Part shown: piece after piece, positions 33,374 through 42,032 of the stretch | Layout: each line of letters opens with the position of its first letter | Position numbering within the stretch: the first letter of the stretch is position 1 | DNA from: Actinoplanes sp. SE50/110 | Lineage (GTDB): Bacteria > Actinomycetota > Actinomycetes > Mycobacteriales > Micromonosporaceae | Direction of reading: 5' to 3' | Assembly: GCF_900119315.1 (NCBI RefSeq) | Contig: NZ_LT827010.1 | Location: 6,854,494-6,918,493, forward strand | DNA: 64,000 bases | Position numbers and translations under genes: made by a program | The notes under the pieces: model-generated | Told to the model about the DNA's origin: nothing | The model's database searches: none | Seen by the model: the letters and a program-made list of their open reading frames with translations, nothing else

Positions 33374-34498
33374 AAACCTGGGACGTCAAGTACACCCATG
33401 AGGTGAGCTATCGGGTGGCCGTCACGAGCGACGTGTTCTCGCCGCGCAACGAGGCCTTGGCGGACGCCGCCGGCCTCCGCGGCGACGCGCGCCGACTCGT
33501 TGTGGTTGACGCGAATGTGCAAGACCTTTGGGGAGAGCAGATCCGGGCATATTTCTCCGCGCGAGGAGTTGCTGCCACGGTCTTCCGCATGCAGGCGGGA
33601 GAGGATGCGAAGACCAGCGCGACGGCACTTGCCGTCGCAGCGGCCGCGGACGAGGTCGGCATCAGGCGTCGGGATCCCATCATCGCGGTCGGTGGGGGGG
33701 GTCGTGACCGACACCGTGGGTCTGGCGGCGAGCCTCTACCGCCGAGGAACCCCATATGTCCGGATTCCGACCACGCTGGTCGGGATGATCGACGCTGCCA
33801 TCGGAGCGAAGACCGGCATCAACGTGGGTGAGCACAAGAATCGCCTCGGAACGTACTACCCGGCTACGAACACGTTGGTAGACCCCCAGTTCCTCCGAAC
33901 GTTGCCGGCTCGGCATGTGCGCAATGGCATGGCCGAGATCATCAAGATGGCGATCGTGAAGGAGCCCGTCCTGTTCAAGCTTCTCGAAAGCGATCCAGAG
34001 GGTTTGATCGCCGCGCAGTTGGTCAGCGATGACGGCCAAGAGATCATGAACCGAGCCATCACCAGTATGCTGGAGGAGCTCGAGCCGAATCTCTGGGAGA
34101 ACGAGCTGCGACGACTCGTCGATTTCGGTCATACCTTCAGCCCGCGGCTGGAGATGTGCGCCAAACCTCCACTGCTGCACGGCGAAGCTGTTGCCATCGA
34201 CATGGCACTTTGCTGCGCACTGGCATACGGACGCGGTCTGATCTCGGCCACCGACGTGAAGCGCATACTGAACCTGCTGCACCGGTACTCCCTTCCGATC
34301 ACGCACCCGACATGCGATGTCGACCTACTTCAGGAAGGTCTTGAAGAGTCGACCCGGCACCGAAACGGTAATCAGTACTGCCCGCTTCCCGTCGGCATCG
34401 GCGCCGCCGAATTCGTTGAGGGTGTGACCAATGCCGAGCTCGCGCGCGCGGGCGAGTTGCTCGCCATGTTCGCCCAGGCGGAAGAGGCCCAGGTATGA
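33370..34498 (+). CDS. 2-epi-5-epi-valiolone synthase-like sugar phosphate cyclase (frameshift in G8 run)
   Basis: Two overlapping frames together give one dehydroquinate-synthase-fold cyclase of about 376 residues. Frame 1 (33370 to about 33700) reads MKTWDVKYTHEVSYRV... up to RRRDPIIAVGGG. Frame 2 continues GVVTDTVGLAASLYRRGTPYVRIPTTLVGMIDAAIG, NRLGTYYPATNTLVDP, then DFGHTFSPRLEM and LHGEAVAIDMAL. The DFGHTFSP form and 'LYRRGTPYIRIPTT' are hallmarks of sedoheptulose-7-phosphate cyclases (EEVS and relatives), not of DHQ synthase or deoxy-scyllo-inosose synthase. The break falls in eight consecutive Gs (33694-33701) where seven would keep the frame. It may be a sequencing slip, a real inactivation or slippage-based switching. 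NAD+- and metal-dependent cyclisation of sedoheptulose 7-phosphate is expected if intact. Confidence 0.85.
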
Positions 34499-35589
34499 CC
34501 GGCGACGGACGGCATGAGAACGCAGCGCTTGTCCGCGAAAACGGAGGCTTAACCCTGCGATTCGCTGGCTCGTGCAATCCTGAAGCGATTCAGATCCTCC
34601 GAGCCGGCGTATGCGGAACAGACCTGCAGATACTACGGAATGCGCGGCCCGACGCTGCCCGGATCCTTGGTCATGAAGGGCTCGGAATACTCCCGGACGA
34701 GCGACGCTACGTCTTGTTCAATCCGGTTGACCCCGATGACCAGGATCGCATCCTCGGGCACAGCTACGATGGTATCCACCAGCGTTATCTCGATGCCCCG
34801 GGGAGGCCGCCTCTGGTGTCGGCTGCGCCGAACCTGCCTGCCGATCTAGCCGTCCTCGTGGAACCGCTGGCGGCAGTGCTTTATGGGTGGGAACTCGCGG
34901 CACCCCGCTCCTCGGTAGGGATCTGGGGCGCTGGCACGACCGGAGTGCTTGTCGCCCTGGTCGCAGAGATTCGTGGCGTCCGTGCTCACCTAATTCATCG
35001 CCGTACCGACCGGCTGGCCTTTCTGCGCTCCACTGTGCAGCTGCTGTCCACACAGACGTCGACGAAGTTGGATCAACGTCGTGCGGCCCGCCTTGACGGT
35101 GCGTTCATCTGCCTACCGAGAGAAGGTGCTCACGGCGCGCTGGCCGACGCATTGGACGCTGTCGGGGACAACGCCACGATTGACCTACTGGGCGGGTTCG
35201 GCACCAACGACCGGCACCCCGACCTGCCCGGTGTGGATCTGGGTCAGATCCGCCGATCCAACGTGTGTGGCTCGCCGGTACTCGGCGCTGTGACCCCTGC
35301 ACGGACTCGTGGTGGTAAGCAGGTGTCGCTTACCGGCCATCGAGGAACGTCAGCGGCACACATGGCTGAGGCTCAGGACCTGCTCATCGAACACGCCGAA
35401 CGGTTCGGCGCATTGATTACACACGTGCTCGCACTGGACGTCGCAGGCCTCGAAGTCGAGCGCATGGCTCGTGGCGGGACGCGCCCAAGCGGCCGCGCCG
35501 AGTACATCAAGGTGGCAATTGATCCGACGATGCCCGACGGCTCTCGTCGGAGGCCAGACTGGACAACGACCATCGAGGATTTGAAGTAG
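34495..35589 (+). CDS. Medium-chain dehydrogenase/reductase
   Basis: A 364-residue MDR-superfamily protein. Catalytic-zinc Cys is in RAGVCGTDLQILR and the GHE motif in ILGHEGLG; the Rossmann loop is GIWGAGTTGVLVALVAE. The structural-zinc lobe, normally four cysteines, is replaced by RYVLFNPVDPDDQDRILG, so only catalytic zinc is likely, as in several cyclitol/sugar dehydrogenases (for instance 2-deoxy-scyllo-inosamine dehydrogenase relatives). It would oxidise or reduce a hydroxyl of the aminocyclitol. ATGA overlap with the cyclase gene makes it the last gene of the operon. Confidence 0.85.
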   Translation: MTGDGRHENAALVRENGGLTLRFAGSCNPEAIQILRAGVCGTDLQILRNARPDAARILGHEGLGILPDERRYVLFNPVDPDDQDRILGHSYDGIHQRYLDAPGRPPLVSAAPNLPADLAVLVEPLAAVLYGWELAAPRSSVGIWGAGTTGVLVALVAEIRGVRAHLIHRRTDRLAFLRSTVQLLSTQTSTKLDQRRAARLDGAFICLPREGAHGALADALDAVGDNATIDLLGGFGTNDRHPDLPGVDLGQIRRSNVCGSPVLGAVTPARTRGGKQVSLTGHRGTSAAHMAEAQDLLIEHAERFGALITHVLALDVAGLEVERMARGGTRPSGRAEYIKVAIDPTMPDGSRRRPDWTTTIEDLK

Positions 35590-35627
35590 GTGGCATGACG
35601 ACACCTGCCAGTAAGCCGAGCGAACGG

Positions 35628-35656
35628 CTCTGCTGCACCGATAGGTGACATCTGAG
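35628..35656 (+). repeat. Solitary IS3-type end remnant
   Basis: The 28-base core TCTGCTGCACC.ATAGGTGACATCTGAG is found again at 60857-60884 (one mismatch) and, as reverse complement over its first 20 bases, at 63293-63316. At the latter sites it bounds an IS3-type element. Here it stands alone 39 bases after the cyclitol operon, so it is the trace of a lost insertion. Confidence 0.65.
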
Positions 35657-35983
35657 TACAGCGCGTTCGGCCTGAGCGCCGGGTTGCTCACCGTGGACAT
35701 GTTCGGTGTCGCTGCTGTGCTTGCAATCGCCGCGGGCCTATGTGTCTTCCGGCGGGCGGTCGTCAGGTCGCCACCCGGGCGGCCCCGGTTAGGGCGACGG
35801 CGACCGGCCGATCGGCCGAAATCGCCGGACCGGCGGTTGGCCTGTCGTAGCGGACCGGAGGATCGCTACGAGGTGACGCAGACCAGCGGCTCAAATTTCC
35901 TCGTGTTCCCTTTCACAGATCAATATCAGCTTTCCGTTACTGTATGTACACAGCGGGCGTTGGATATTCCGGCACCGGCCTTC
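35657..35983. other. Gene-free stretch between cyclitol operon and IS5 copy
   Basis: No supportable gene. One plus-strand frame from 35645 is open to 35986 and has a hydrophobic N-terminus, but its GTG lies inside the IS3 end remnant, it lacks a ribosome site, and it ends at the IS5 repeat. Confidence 0.45.
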
Positions 35984-36887
35984 TAAAAGCACCTAACACG
36001 ATCTGTTGAATCGATGTTCATCAGCGTTGCGGAGTGAGGATCAGTCTCGTTCCGGTCTTCGTGAGCAAGGCCTGGGTCGTCGATGACGAGTTGTGGAAGC
36101 TGATCGAGCCGGTGCTGCCTGCTTGGCCAGCGAGGGCGCCGGGACCGCGGCCGGTGCCGGACCGGCTGTGCTTGCAGGGCATCCTGTTCGTCCTGCACAC
36201 CGGGATCGGCTGGGAGGACCTGCCGCAGGAGCTCGGGTTCGGCTCGGGGATGACCTGCTGGCGCAGGCTGCAGCGGTGGACCGAGGCAGGCGTGTTCGAC
36301 CAGGTCCACCAGATACTGCTGGACAAGCTGAACGCGGCGAACCGGATCGACTGGTCGAGAGCGGCGATTGACGCCAGTCACATCGACGCTAAAAAGGGGG
36401 TGCCGGGACAGGCCCGTCGCCGGTCAACCGGGGCAAGCCCGGCTCCAAGCACCACCTGATCTGCGACGGCAACGGCACCCCGATCTACGTGCTGACCAGC
36501 GGCGCGAACGTACCTGACATCAAACGTGCCCTGGATCTGCTCGACTGCTACCCGCCGATCGCCGGCAGGCTGGGCCGGCCTCGGCGCCGGTTCGCGGCGC
36601 TGCTGGCTGACAAGGCCTACAGCAGTGCGGCGTTCCGCCAGGCCTGCCGTGAACGTGGCACCGAACCCCTCATCCCCAAACCGAAGGCCACCGGGATCAA
36701 GGGCCTCGGCAAGCTCCGGTACGTCGTCGAGCAGACCTTCGCTCTGCTGCATCAGTTCCGCCGATTGGCTGTTCGCTGGGAGCGCCGCCTCGACATCCAC
36801 GACGGCTTCGTCAGCCTTGCCTGCGTCCTGATCTGCTGGCGCAGATTGATCAATTGGACCGATCAGAGATCGTGTTAGGAGTTTTAA
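35984..36887 (+). mobile_element. IS5-family insertion sequence, copy 1
   Basis: About 0.9 kb bounded by imperfect inverted repeats: left end 35984-36004 and right end 36867-36887 share CTAACACGATCT with a TAAAA-type outer part. It contains one transposase split over two frames. A near-identical second copy lies at 50776-51679 in opposite orientation, so both moved recently. Confidence 0.88.
36061..36878 (+). CDS. IS5-family transposase, two frames joined by -1 frameshift
   Basis: The first frame (GTG 36061 to about 36395) encodes the N-terminal DUF4096-like part: VSKAWVVDDELWKLIEPVLP, RLCLQGILFVLHTGIGWEDLP, GMTCWRRLQRW, IDWSRAAIDASHIDAKKG. The second frame carries the DDE part: NVPDIKRALDLLDCYPPI, LLADKAYSSAAFRQACRERG, GLGKLRYVVEQTFALLHQFRRLAVRWERR. 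The frames meet at AAAAAGGGGG (near 36391-36400), which contains the heptamer A-AAG-GGG suitable for -1 slippage and is preserved in the second copy. The split therefore looks like programmed frameshifting rather than damage. Product about 270 residues, cut-and-paste DDE transposase. Confidence 0.85.
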
Positions 36888-37057
36888 ATCAGGCAGCCAT
36901 GACCGCAACATTCACTCAACGTGACCGACCGGATTCCGGAACAACCCGGTGGGCTGGGCTATTAAGGAAGAGCGGCGGGCACGTGCTCGCCGGTCGTGTC
37001 GATCGGACCACGCCGAGCCCTGCCCCGGTCCGGCCGCACGAACCCGCATGACGAGTC

Positions 37058-37217
37058 ATGAGGCAATCGGGGGCAGGGACGGGGGAACCATCATCGGTCC
37101 TCGACCGGCACGCCGTACTGCGGCGCCCGGGACGTGAGGACCTTGGGGTGAAGCCGCCAGTGTGCGGCCGGGCAACCTTCGCGCCCGAATCCGACAGCTA
37201 ACCTCGCAGGCGTGCCG
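37058..37217 (+). ncRNA. ydaO/yuaA-type c-di-AMP riboswitch
   Basis: Upstream of the NlpC/P60 gene the conserved blocks of the ydaO motif occur in order: GGGGGAACC (37081-37089), TTGGGGTGAAG (37143-37153), GGGCAACCTTCGCGCCCGAA and CCGACAGCTAACCTCGCAGG (37191-37210). The last block is close to the class consensus. In actinomycetes this riboswitch controls cell-wall hydrolases (Rpf, NlpC/P60), and high c-di-AMP represses them. The aptamer ends just before GGAGGG, so control of termination or translation is possible. Confidence 0.88.
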
Positions 37218-37233
37218 GAGGGATTCCTTCACC

Positions 37234-37824
37234 GTGCGCGTAAGCACTTCGAGCCGACCCGCCCGTACCCTGGGAGCCGGCACTATCGCCCTGTCCGTGG
37301 GTCTCGGTCTTCTCACCGGTCTCCTCGACACACCGCAGTCGGCCTCCGCCGCGACCAGGTCGCCGGCCGTCACCACCACGCAGGTGTTCTCACAGACAAG
37401 CGTGCCATTCAGCCAGAGCGGCCTCACCCTCAAGGCGGTGGCGTCCCAGTCCAAGGCGGCAGTGTCCCGGGCGGCCGCGAACCGGATCATGATCGAAGCG
37501 GCCAAGCACAAGGGCAAGCTGTACAAGTTCGGCGCCGCCGGGCCCAAGCGGTTCGACTGCTCGGGCTACACCATGTACGTCTACAAGAAGGCGGCGGGCA
37601 AGAAGCTGCCGCACAAGGCGAACCTGCAGCAGCGGTACGGCAAGGCCATCGCCAAGTCCCGGGCCCGCCCCGGTGACCTGATCATCATCCGTGACGGCTC
37701 GTACGGCACGCACGCCGGCATCTACGCCGGTGGCGGCATGATGTGGGCCGCCCCGCGGGCCGGCAAGACGGTCACCAAGCAGAAGATCTGGAGTAGGAAC
37801 TACGTGGTCCGGCGCCTGGTCTGA
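37234..37824 (+). CDS. Secreted NlpC/P60-family peptidoglycan hydrolase
   Basis: About 196 residues from a GTG at 37234 (GGAGGG ends 12 bases upstream; no ATG is available). An N-terminal signal sequence (TLGAGTIALSVGLGLLTGLLDTPQSASAA) is followed by a linker and one NlpC/P60 domain. KLYKFGAAGPKRFDCSGYTMYVY holds the catalytic Cys, YGTHAGIYAGGGMMWAAPRAG the catalytic His. It cleaves D-Glu-mDAP type peptide links in cell-wall stems after export. Control by the upstream c-di-AMP riboswitch agrees with known actinobacterial wall hydrolases. Likely a chromosomal core gene between mobile elements. Confidence 0.9.
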   Translation: MRVSTSSRPARTLGAGTIALSVGLGLLTGLLDTPQSASAATRSPAVTTTQVFSQTSVPFSQSGLTLKAVASQSKAAVSRAAANRIMIEAAKHKGKLYKFGAAGPKRFDCSGYTMYVYKKAAGKKLPHKANLQQRYGKAIAKSRARPGDLIIIRDGSYGTHAGIYAGGGMMWAAPRAGKTVTKQKIWSRNYVVRRLV

Positions 37825-37868
37825 GTCGGTCCACCCGGCTGCCTGCGCTTCGCGTCCGGGCATCACAC

Positions 37869-37909
37869 AGCGCCGCCTGCACCCGTCTCGGTCGGGCGCA
37901 GGCGGCGCT
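37869..37909. terminator. Hairpin terminator between convergent genes
   Basis: A 12-bp perfect stem (AGCGCCGCCTGC at 37869-37880 with 37898-37909), extended inward by four more pairs after one mismatch, lies between the NlpC/P60 gene and the convergent SnoaL-like gene. It can serve both directions. Confidence 0.8.
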
Positions 37910-37947
37910 GTCGTACGACCTGATTCGTGATGCTGGTGAGTCCGCGC

Positions 37948-38430
37948 TCAGCGCAAGGGGATGTCGGTGGTGTCGTGGGCCGGCCTGGGGCCGTGGATGC
38001 GTCGCTGGTCGGGGTTGATCGCCACGTCGTTGATGCTGGCTTCGCGACGACTCATGTATCCATGCTCGTCGAATTCCCACTGTTCGTTGCCGTAGCTGCG
38101 CCACCATTGGCCGCTGGGGTCGTGCCATTCGTACTGGAACCGCACGGCGATGCGGTTGTCGTGGAAGGCCCAAAGTTGCTTGCGCAGGGCGTAGTCCAGT
38201 TCGCGTCTCCACTTATGGGTCAGGAACGCTTCAATCTCGGCGCGGCCGGTCAGAAAGGTGTCGCGGTTGCGCCACATGCTGTCGGGGGTGTACGCGGCGG
38301 CGACGCGTCGGGGGTCACGGGTGTTCCAGGCGTCCTCGGCGGCCTGGACTTTGGCGCGGGCGGTGTCGACAGTGAAGGGTGGCAGCGGATGCCGTGGGGG
38401 TTGCGGCGTGCTGGATGGGTCTCTGGTCAT
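37948..38430 (-). CDS. NTF2-fold (SnoaL-like, DUF1348) protein
   Basis: A 160-residue protein of the nuclear-transport-factor-2 superfamily, DUF1348 type: AEDAWNTRDPRRVAAAYTPDSMWRNRDTFLTGRAEIEAFLTHKWRRELDYALRKQLWAFHDNRIAVRFQYEWHDPSGQWWRSYGNEQWEFDEHG is characteristic. The fold forms a small cone-shaped pocket; the specific reaction is unknown. Its start overlaps the stop of the PPOX-fold gene by ATGA, so the two are co-expressed. The pair is divergent from a CGNR regulator, which probably controls it. Confidence 0.85.
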   Translation of the reverse strand: MTRDPSSTPQPPRHPLPPFTVDTARAKVQAAEDAWNTRDPRRVAAAYTPDSMWRNRDTFLTGRAEIEAFLTHKWRRELDYALRKQLWAFHDNRIAVRFQYEWHDPSGQWWRSYGNEQWEFDEHGYMSRREASINDVAINPDQRRIHGPRPAHDTTDIPLR

Positions 38431-39101
38431 GAGGTCTCCTGGGACGGGTGCTGCTGGAAGCGGTTTCGGCGAACCATGTCGCGCAGGGCGTCATTCTCCG
38501 CCTGGAGCTGGGTGAGCTGGTCACGGATCGGCGCGAGAGCGTCGTGCAGTTCGGCTTCGTTCCAGCGTGGCGTGATGTGTTGCGGGCAGTTCCAGTCGTA
38601 GCTGTGGACCTCGACGGTGATGAGCCGTTCCACCACGCCGGGCGTGCGGAGGGTGCCGAACCTGCCGGCGAGGTGGGCCGGCATGCCGTCGCGGATGTCG
38701 TGGACGGTTGCCGTTCCCAGGATCTTGAGTCGTCGACGGTGGGCGTAGTCCATCAGGAACAGGGACACCCGCGGTGAGCAGCCCAGGTTGCCGACGGACA
38801 GGTACTGCCGGTTACCGCGAACGTCGGCCCAGGCCAGGACGCTGTGCCCGGCGACCGGGTCAAGCGGGTGCAGGAAGCCCGGTGGGCCGCCGCGGTACTG
38901 CAGGTAGGGCCAGCCGTCGGTGTTGACGGTGGCGAGGTAGAAGCCGTCGCGGGCGGTGATGAACGTGATCTCGTCGGCGCCGAGCAGGGCGTCGGTGTCC
39001 CAGCCGGCGATCATGCGCTCGATGGCGGCACGGCTGCCGTAGCGCTGTTGGGCGGCGGCAACCGGCGCGGTCGTCAGGTGCTGAAGGTAGTGGTGCGGCA
39101 T
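38427..39101 (-). CDS. Pyridoxamine-5'-phosphate-oxidase-fold flavoprotein
   Basis: A 224-residue protein with a PNPOx-like split beta-barrel: ADEITFITARDGFYLATVNTDGWPYLQYRGGPPGFLHPLDPVAGHSVLAWADVRGNRQYLSVGNL matches FMN- or F420-binding members of this superfamily. The C-terminus ends in a predicted coiled coil (RDQLTQLQAENDALRDMVRRN), possibly for dimerisation. Likely an FMN-dependent reductase involved in detoxification. First gene of a two-gene operon with the DUF1348 protein. Confidence 0.85.
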   Translation of the reverse strand: MPHHYLQHLTTAPVAAAQQRYGSRAAIERMIAGWDTDALLGADEITFITARDGFYLATVNTDGWPYLQYRGGPPGFLHPLDPVAGHSVLAWADVRGNRQYLSVGNLGCSPRVSLFLMDYAHRRRLKILGTATVHDIRDGMPAHLAGRFGTLRTPGVVERLITVEVHSYDWNCPQHITPRWNEAELHDALAPIRDQLTQLQAENDALRDMVRRNRFQQHPSQETS

Positions 39102-39261
39102 CGTCGGCGTCCCCTCGGGCCGTTCAGATACGCGGCGCCCGGCAGCCGCGGAGCGGGTCGTGCCGGCGCGGCGCGTCCGGTCAGATCAGGGTGCGGGTGA
39201 GGAGGAGGCACCGACACGGTCACCATCCGCGGTCCGGCCAGCTGTCCGGCATCCTCCACCC

Positions 39262-39291
39262 CTAACCACTGAAATAGGTTTTAGTGGTTAG
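39262..39291. promoter_or_regulatory. Operator between PPOX operon and CGNR regulator
   Basis: A perfect 9-bp inverted repeat CTAACCACT-N12-AGTGGTTAG lies in the 246-base divergent region, 57 bases upstream of the CGNR gene start. The AT-rich centre and symmetry suggest binding of a dimeric repressor, most simply the CGNR protein itself. Confidence 0.6.
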
Positions 39292-39347
39292 AAGCTAGAT
39301 CGCTTTCGTCTTACCTGTCAACTGCACTACGCCGGTAAGATGGATGA

Positions 39348-39872
39348 GTGACGGCACGACCATTGACCGGCGAACCGCTGGCCCTGGACCTGGTGAACAC
39401 TGAGTGGGTCGACCATGGCCGCACGGTGGACCTCTTCGACGAGCCCGGCGGACTGCTGGCATGGCTCCACGAGCAGCACCTGACCGGCAACCACACCACC
39501 GTCGCGGCACCCCTGCGACAGGCCCGATCGGCGCTGCGGCAAGCTCTTGAACAACCCGACGAGCACGCCGAACAGCAGCTCAACGCGATCCTGGCGCGCG
39601 GCGTCGTGCGGTACACGCTGCACCAGGGCGCCGTGCGTGAGGGCTCGGACGTCGACGCCGACTGGTCTGCCGCCTGGCACGCCGTCCGTAATTACCTAGA
39701 CCTGATACGCCAGGATCCCACCCGGATCCGGCGCTGCGCCCACCCCGCCTGTGTCCTCTACTTCTTTGACATCTCCCGCAACGGCACCCGCCGCTGGTGC
39801 TCCATGGACGGCTGCGGCAGCCGCGCCAAAGCCGCCCGTCACTACCAACGCCACCGGACAACACCCGGCTGA
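39348..39872 (+). CDS. CGNR zinc-finger transcriptional regulator
   Basis: A 174-residue regulator with an N-terminal ABATE-type stress-responsive domain (GEPLALDLVNTEWVDHGRTVDLF...) and a C-terminal CGNR zinc finger. RRCAHPACVLYFFDISRNGTRRWCSMDGCGSRAKAARHYQRHR contains the four Cys ligands and the C-G-x-R DNA-recognition segment. Starts with GTG. Divergent to the PPOX/DUF1348 genes with a shared operator, so it probably senses a small molecule and controls them. Confidence 0.9.
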   Translation: MTARPLTGEPLALDLVNTEWVDHGRTVDLFDEPGGLLAWLHEQHLTGNHTTVAAPLRQARSALRQALEQPDEHAEQQLNAILARGVVRYTLHQGAVREGSDVDADWSAAWHAVRNYLDLIRQDPTRIRRCAHPACVLYFFDISRNGTRRWCSMDGCGSRAKAARHYQRHRTTPG

Positions 39873-40005
39873 CCCCTCGGCCACGCCCTCCGGATAACGC
39901 CATGCCACGTCTTGGACAAGACCTCAACCTGCCCCCCGACGGATACGCGACCGGGTCCAAGATTCACCGCCTGGAGTACCCGCGCAAGGCCGCATGACGA
40001 GGAAG

Positions 40006-40664
40006 CTAGCTTTCAGCGCCCCAGACCTGCAGGCTGCCGCCAGTGTCCAGGCCGCTGCGAGTGAGAACGCTGCCGTTGGTGGCCTGATAGGTGGTGAGGG
40101 TTCCGGTCTGCGGGTTGGTGATCAGAAGCCGGGATCCGGACCACACGGCCGGCATGTCGTCCTGAGTGTCTTGCCGGTGGACAGGTCGTGGCGTTCCAGC
40201 CGGTAGCGGGTTGTGCCTGCGGCGGTGCCGTCGATCGCGGGACACGGCGGCTGGTTCAGCGATTCGGTGACGGCCCAGCCGCCGGTCAGCGCAGTGTCGG
40301 GGAACCAATCGCTGGCCGGCGCGACGGTCCGCGGTCGGTCGGCATGCGCGGGGTCCAAGGCAACCAACCGTCCTGCGCGCAGACCGGCGATGGTGTGTGC
40401 GGCGAGCTGCCGCACCTTGGTCATGGCGAGCGGGTCCGCGCTGGTACCGCCCGTGTCTTGCTCGGTGACCTGTCGGACGGTGCCGGTGGTGGTGTCATCG
40501 AGCACCTCGACGACACCACCACGGTTCACCACGATGCCGTGAGGTGCGCCGGCCAAGGTTGCTACCGGGCCACCGGCCTGCCCGCAGGCGGCGGACAACG
40601 CGGCCGCAGAGCCAACCGTGAGCATGGTCCGGACGTAAGACTTAGGGCGACGTCTCATCGGCAT
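40006..40664 (-). pseudogene. Lipoprotein gene interrupted by a frameshift
   Basis: Frame 1 (40664 to about 40165) encodes a lipoprotein with the signal TMLTVGSAAALSAAC (lipobox LSAAC) and beta-propeller-like strands (HGIVVNRGGVVEVLDDTTTG, IAGLRAGRLVALDPAHADRPRTV, WAVTESLNQPPCPAIDG). Around 40160-40170 the frame shifts and the protein continues as DMPAVWSGSRLLITNPQTGTLTTYQATNGSVLTRS down to 40006. The combined product would be about 215 residues, anchored outside the cytoplasmic membrane. Its 5' end overlaps an IS21 remnant. Either a decayed gene or a sequence error; the surroundings favour decay. Confidence 0.6.
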
Positions 40665-40689
40665 GAAGGCCTTCCCTTACGACTTGGAG

Positions 40690-41085
40690 GCACGAACATT
40701 TGTGGTGGGTCCCGGCCGGCCTCGACCCGGATCCGCGGGCGTCGCCAGTGCACGTAGTCGCAGACAGCGGCATACGAGATGCCTTCCATCTCCTCCTCGG
40801 CCAGCAGCCGATCATAGATCCGCTTCACCGTGCGCCGTTGTTTGCGCGGTGCATCGAATTCGGTCAACGGCATGACGTCGATCGCCGGTTTGAACGGGTC
40901 CAACCGCGACTTACGCGGCGGCAACTTTCTCCGCGGTGCCGGCCAGGCCGAACTCGGCGCTTCGCGAACTGTCCGCCGGTGCCCGCCGTGTTTGGCCGCG
41001 AGCGACCGGATCGACAGCCCTTCCAGCCGCGAGTCCGGGCGGACGGCCGCGGCCCATGGCAGGCTCGCTCACGTCGGAGCAAACC
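40690..41085 (-). pseudogene. IS21-family istA transposase, 5' fragment
   Basis: A continuous minus-strand frame reads RLEGLSIRSLAAKHGGHRRTV, then PPRKSRLDPFKPAIDVM and FDAPRKQRRTVKRIYDRLLAEEEMEGISYAAVCDYVHWRR. This is the N-terminal HTH and linker region of IstA, the IS21 transposase. The catalytic integrase core and istB are missing, and the frame runs into the lipoprotein gene. A truncated insertion sequence. Confidence 0.75.
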
Positions 41086-41236
41086 GATCCCCTCACCGCT
41101 CCGCCGCGGGGTGGGCCAAGACTCGGCTCTGGCGCCGAAAGCGTGATTGATCTAGGAGTTCAGTATCCGTGGCACCTCGCCACCACTTCCCGTGCTGCGT
41201 TCGCCGCGCTGTGGGTGGATGGTCCAGACTACGTGG

Positions 41237-41860
41237 ATGGGTGATCACTTGGCGGACGCTGAGCCGCAGCTCGCGGAACTCACGGATCACCAGCGAAGAC
41301 TACGAAGACGCTTCCTGCAGTCACGGGTTGTTTCCGTGCCTCAACCGTGGCGGCCCGCGAAGACGCCGTGCACCTCGGTCGGGGGCCTGCAGGGCGTCGG
41401 CTTCGCCGCGGACCCGGCCAGCCGCAGGGATCTATTGCTGGTGACCTCCTCCGACGGGCACGGCTTGTTCGATGCCGTCAGCGGGCAGAAGCTGGCTCGA
41501 GACCGGGACCTCGACCCCGGCGTGCCCTGCCCGGACGGAGACCTGTGCTGTCCTGGGCTGGGTCCGATCGCGGCGACGTCTGTGCGGATCGCCGGATTGC
41601 ACGGCGGCGGGTTGCACACCGGCACCCGTGACGGCTGGCTGATCGACGTCGTCAGTCCCGACTGGCCGAACCAGCGTGTTCTGCTCTCCTACAGGAGTGA
41701 CCCCTTCAGCGGCGAGGAGGGCGCCACGTGGTGGCACATTTTCCACTCGAGATTTTCGGAGCTTCGAGCGGCCGGCTTCTCGCCCTCCGGTAGCACCTTG
41801 GTGGTCGCCACCAGCAGCGACATCACCGTCTGGACGAGGGAGCGGCCGCCAGTCGCCTGA
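41237..41860 (+). CDS. Hypothetical protein with WD/propeller-like end
   Basis: About 207 residues from the ATG at 41237 (the frame is open from 41192). No family is recognised with certainty. Segments such as LQGVGFAADPASRRDLLLVTSSDGHGLFDAVSGQKL and LRAAGFSPSGSTLVVATSSDITVWTRE look like WD40-type blades (the last ending in the V-W-D position as V-W-T), so it may be the end of a longer propeller. It lies between decayed elements and may itself be a fragment. Confidence 0.45.
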   Translation: MGDHLADAEPQLAELTDHQRRLRRRFLQSRVVSVPQPWRPAKTPCTSVGGLQGVGFAADPASRRDLLLVTSSDGHGLFDAVSGQKLARDRDLDPGVPCPDGDLCCPGLGPIAATSVRIAGLHGGGLHTGTRDGWLIDVVSPDWPNQRVLLSYRSDPFSGEEGATWWHIFHSRFSELRAAGFSPSGSTLVVATSSDITVWTRERPPVA

Positions 41861-42032
41861 ACTCGACCACCCAACGGGACGCCTCGGCGGAGCAGGCCGA
41901 ATCGAGCCTCTCGTACATCTGCCGTCACACAGTCGCGCGAGAGCTGAGTTCGAGCACCAGATGCTCGGGACTTTCCACCGATGTGCCCTCAGCGCTCCTG
42001 GCACGCTTGCTTGATGAGTGCATGCTGACCGT

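Noticed and set aside
35645..35986. 113-residue plus-strand ORF with hydrophobic N-terminus
   Set aside because: The GTG lies within an IS3 end remnant, there is no ribosome site and the frame ends in the IS5 repeat.
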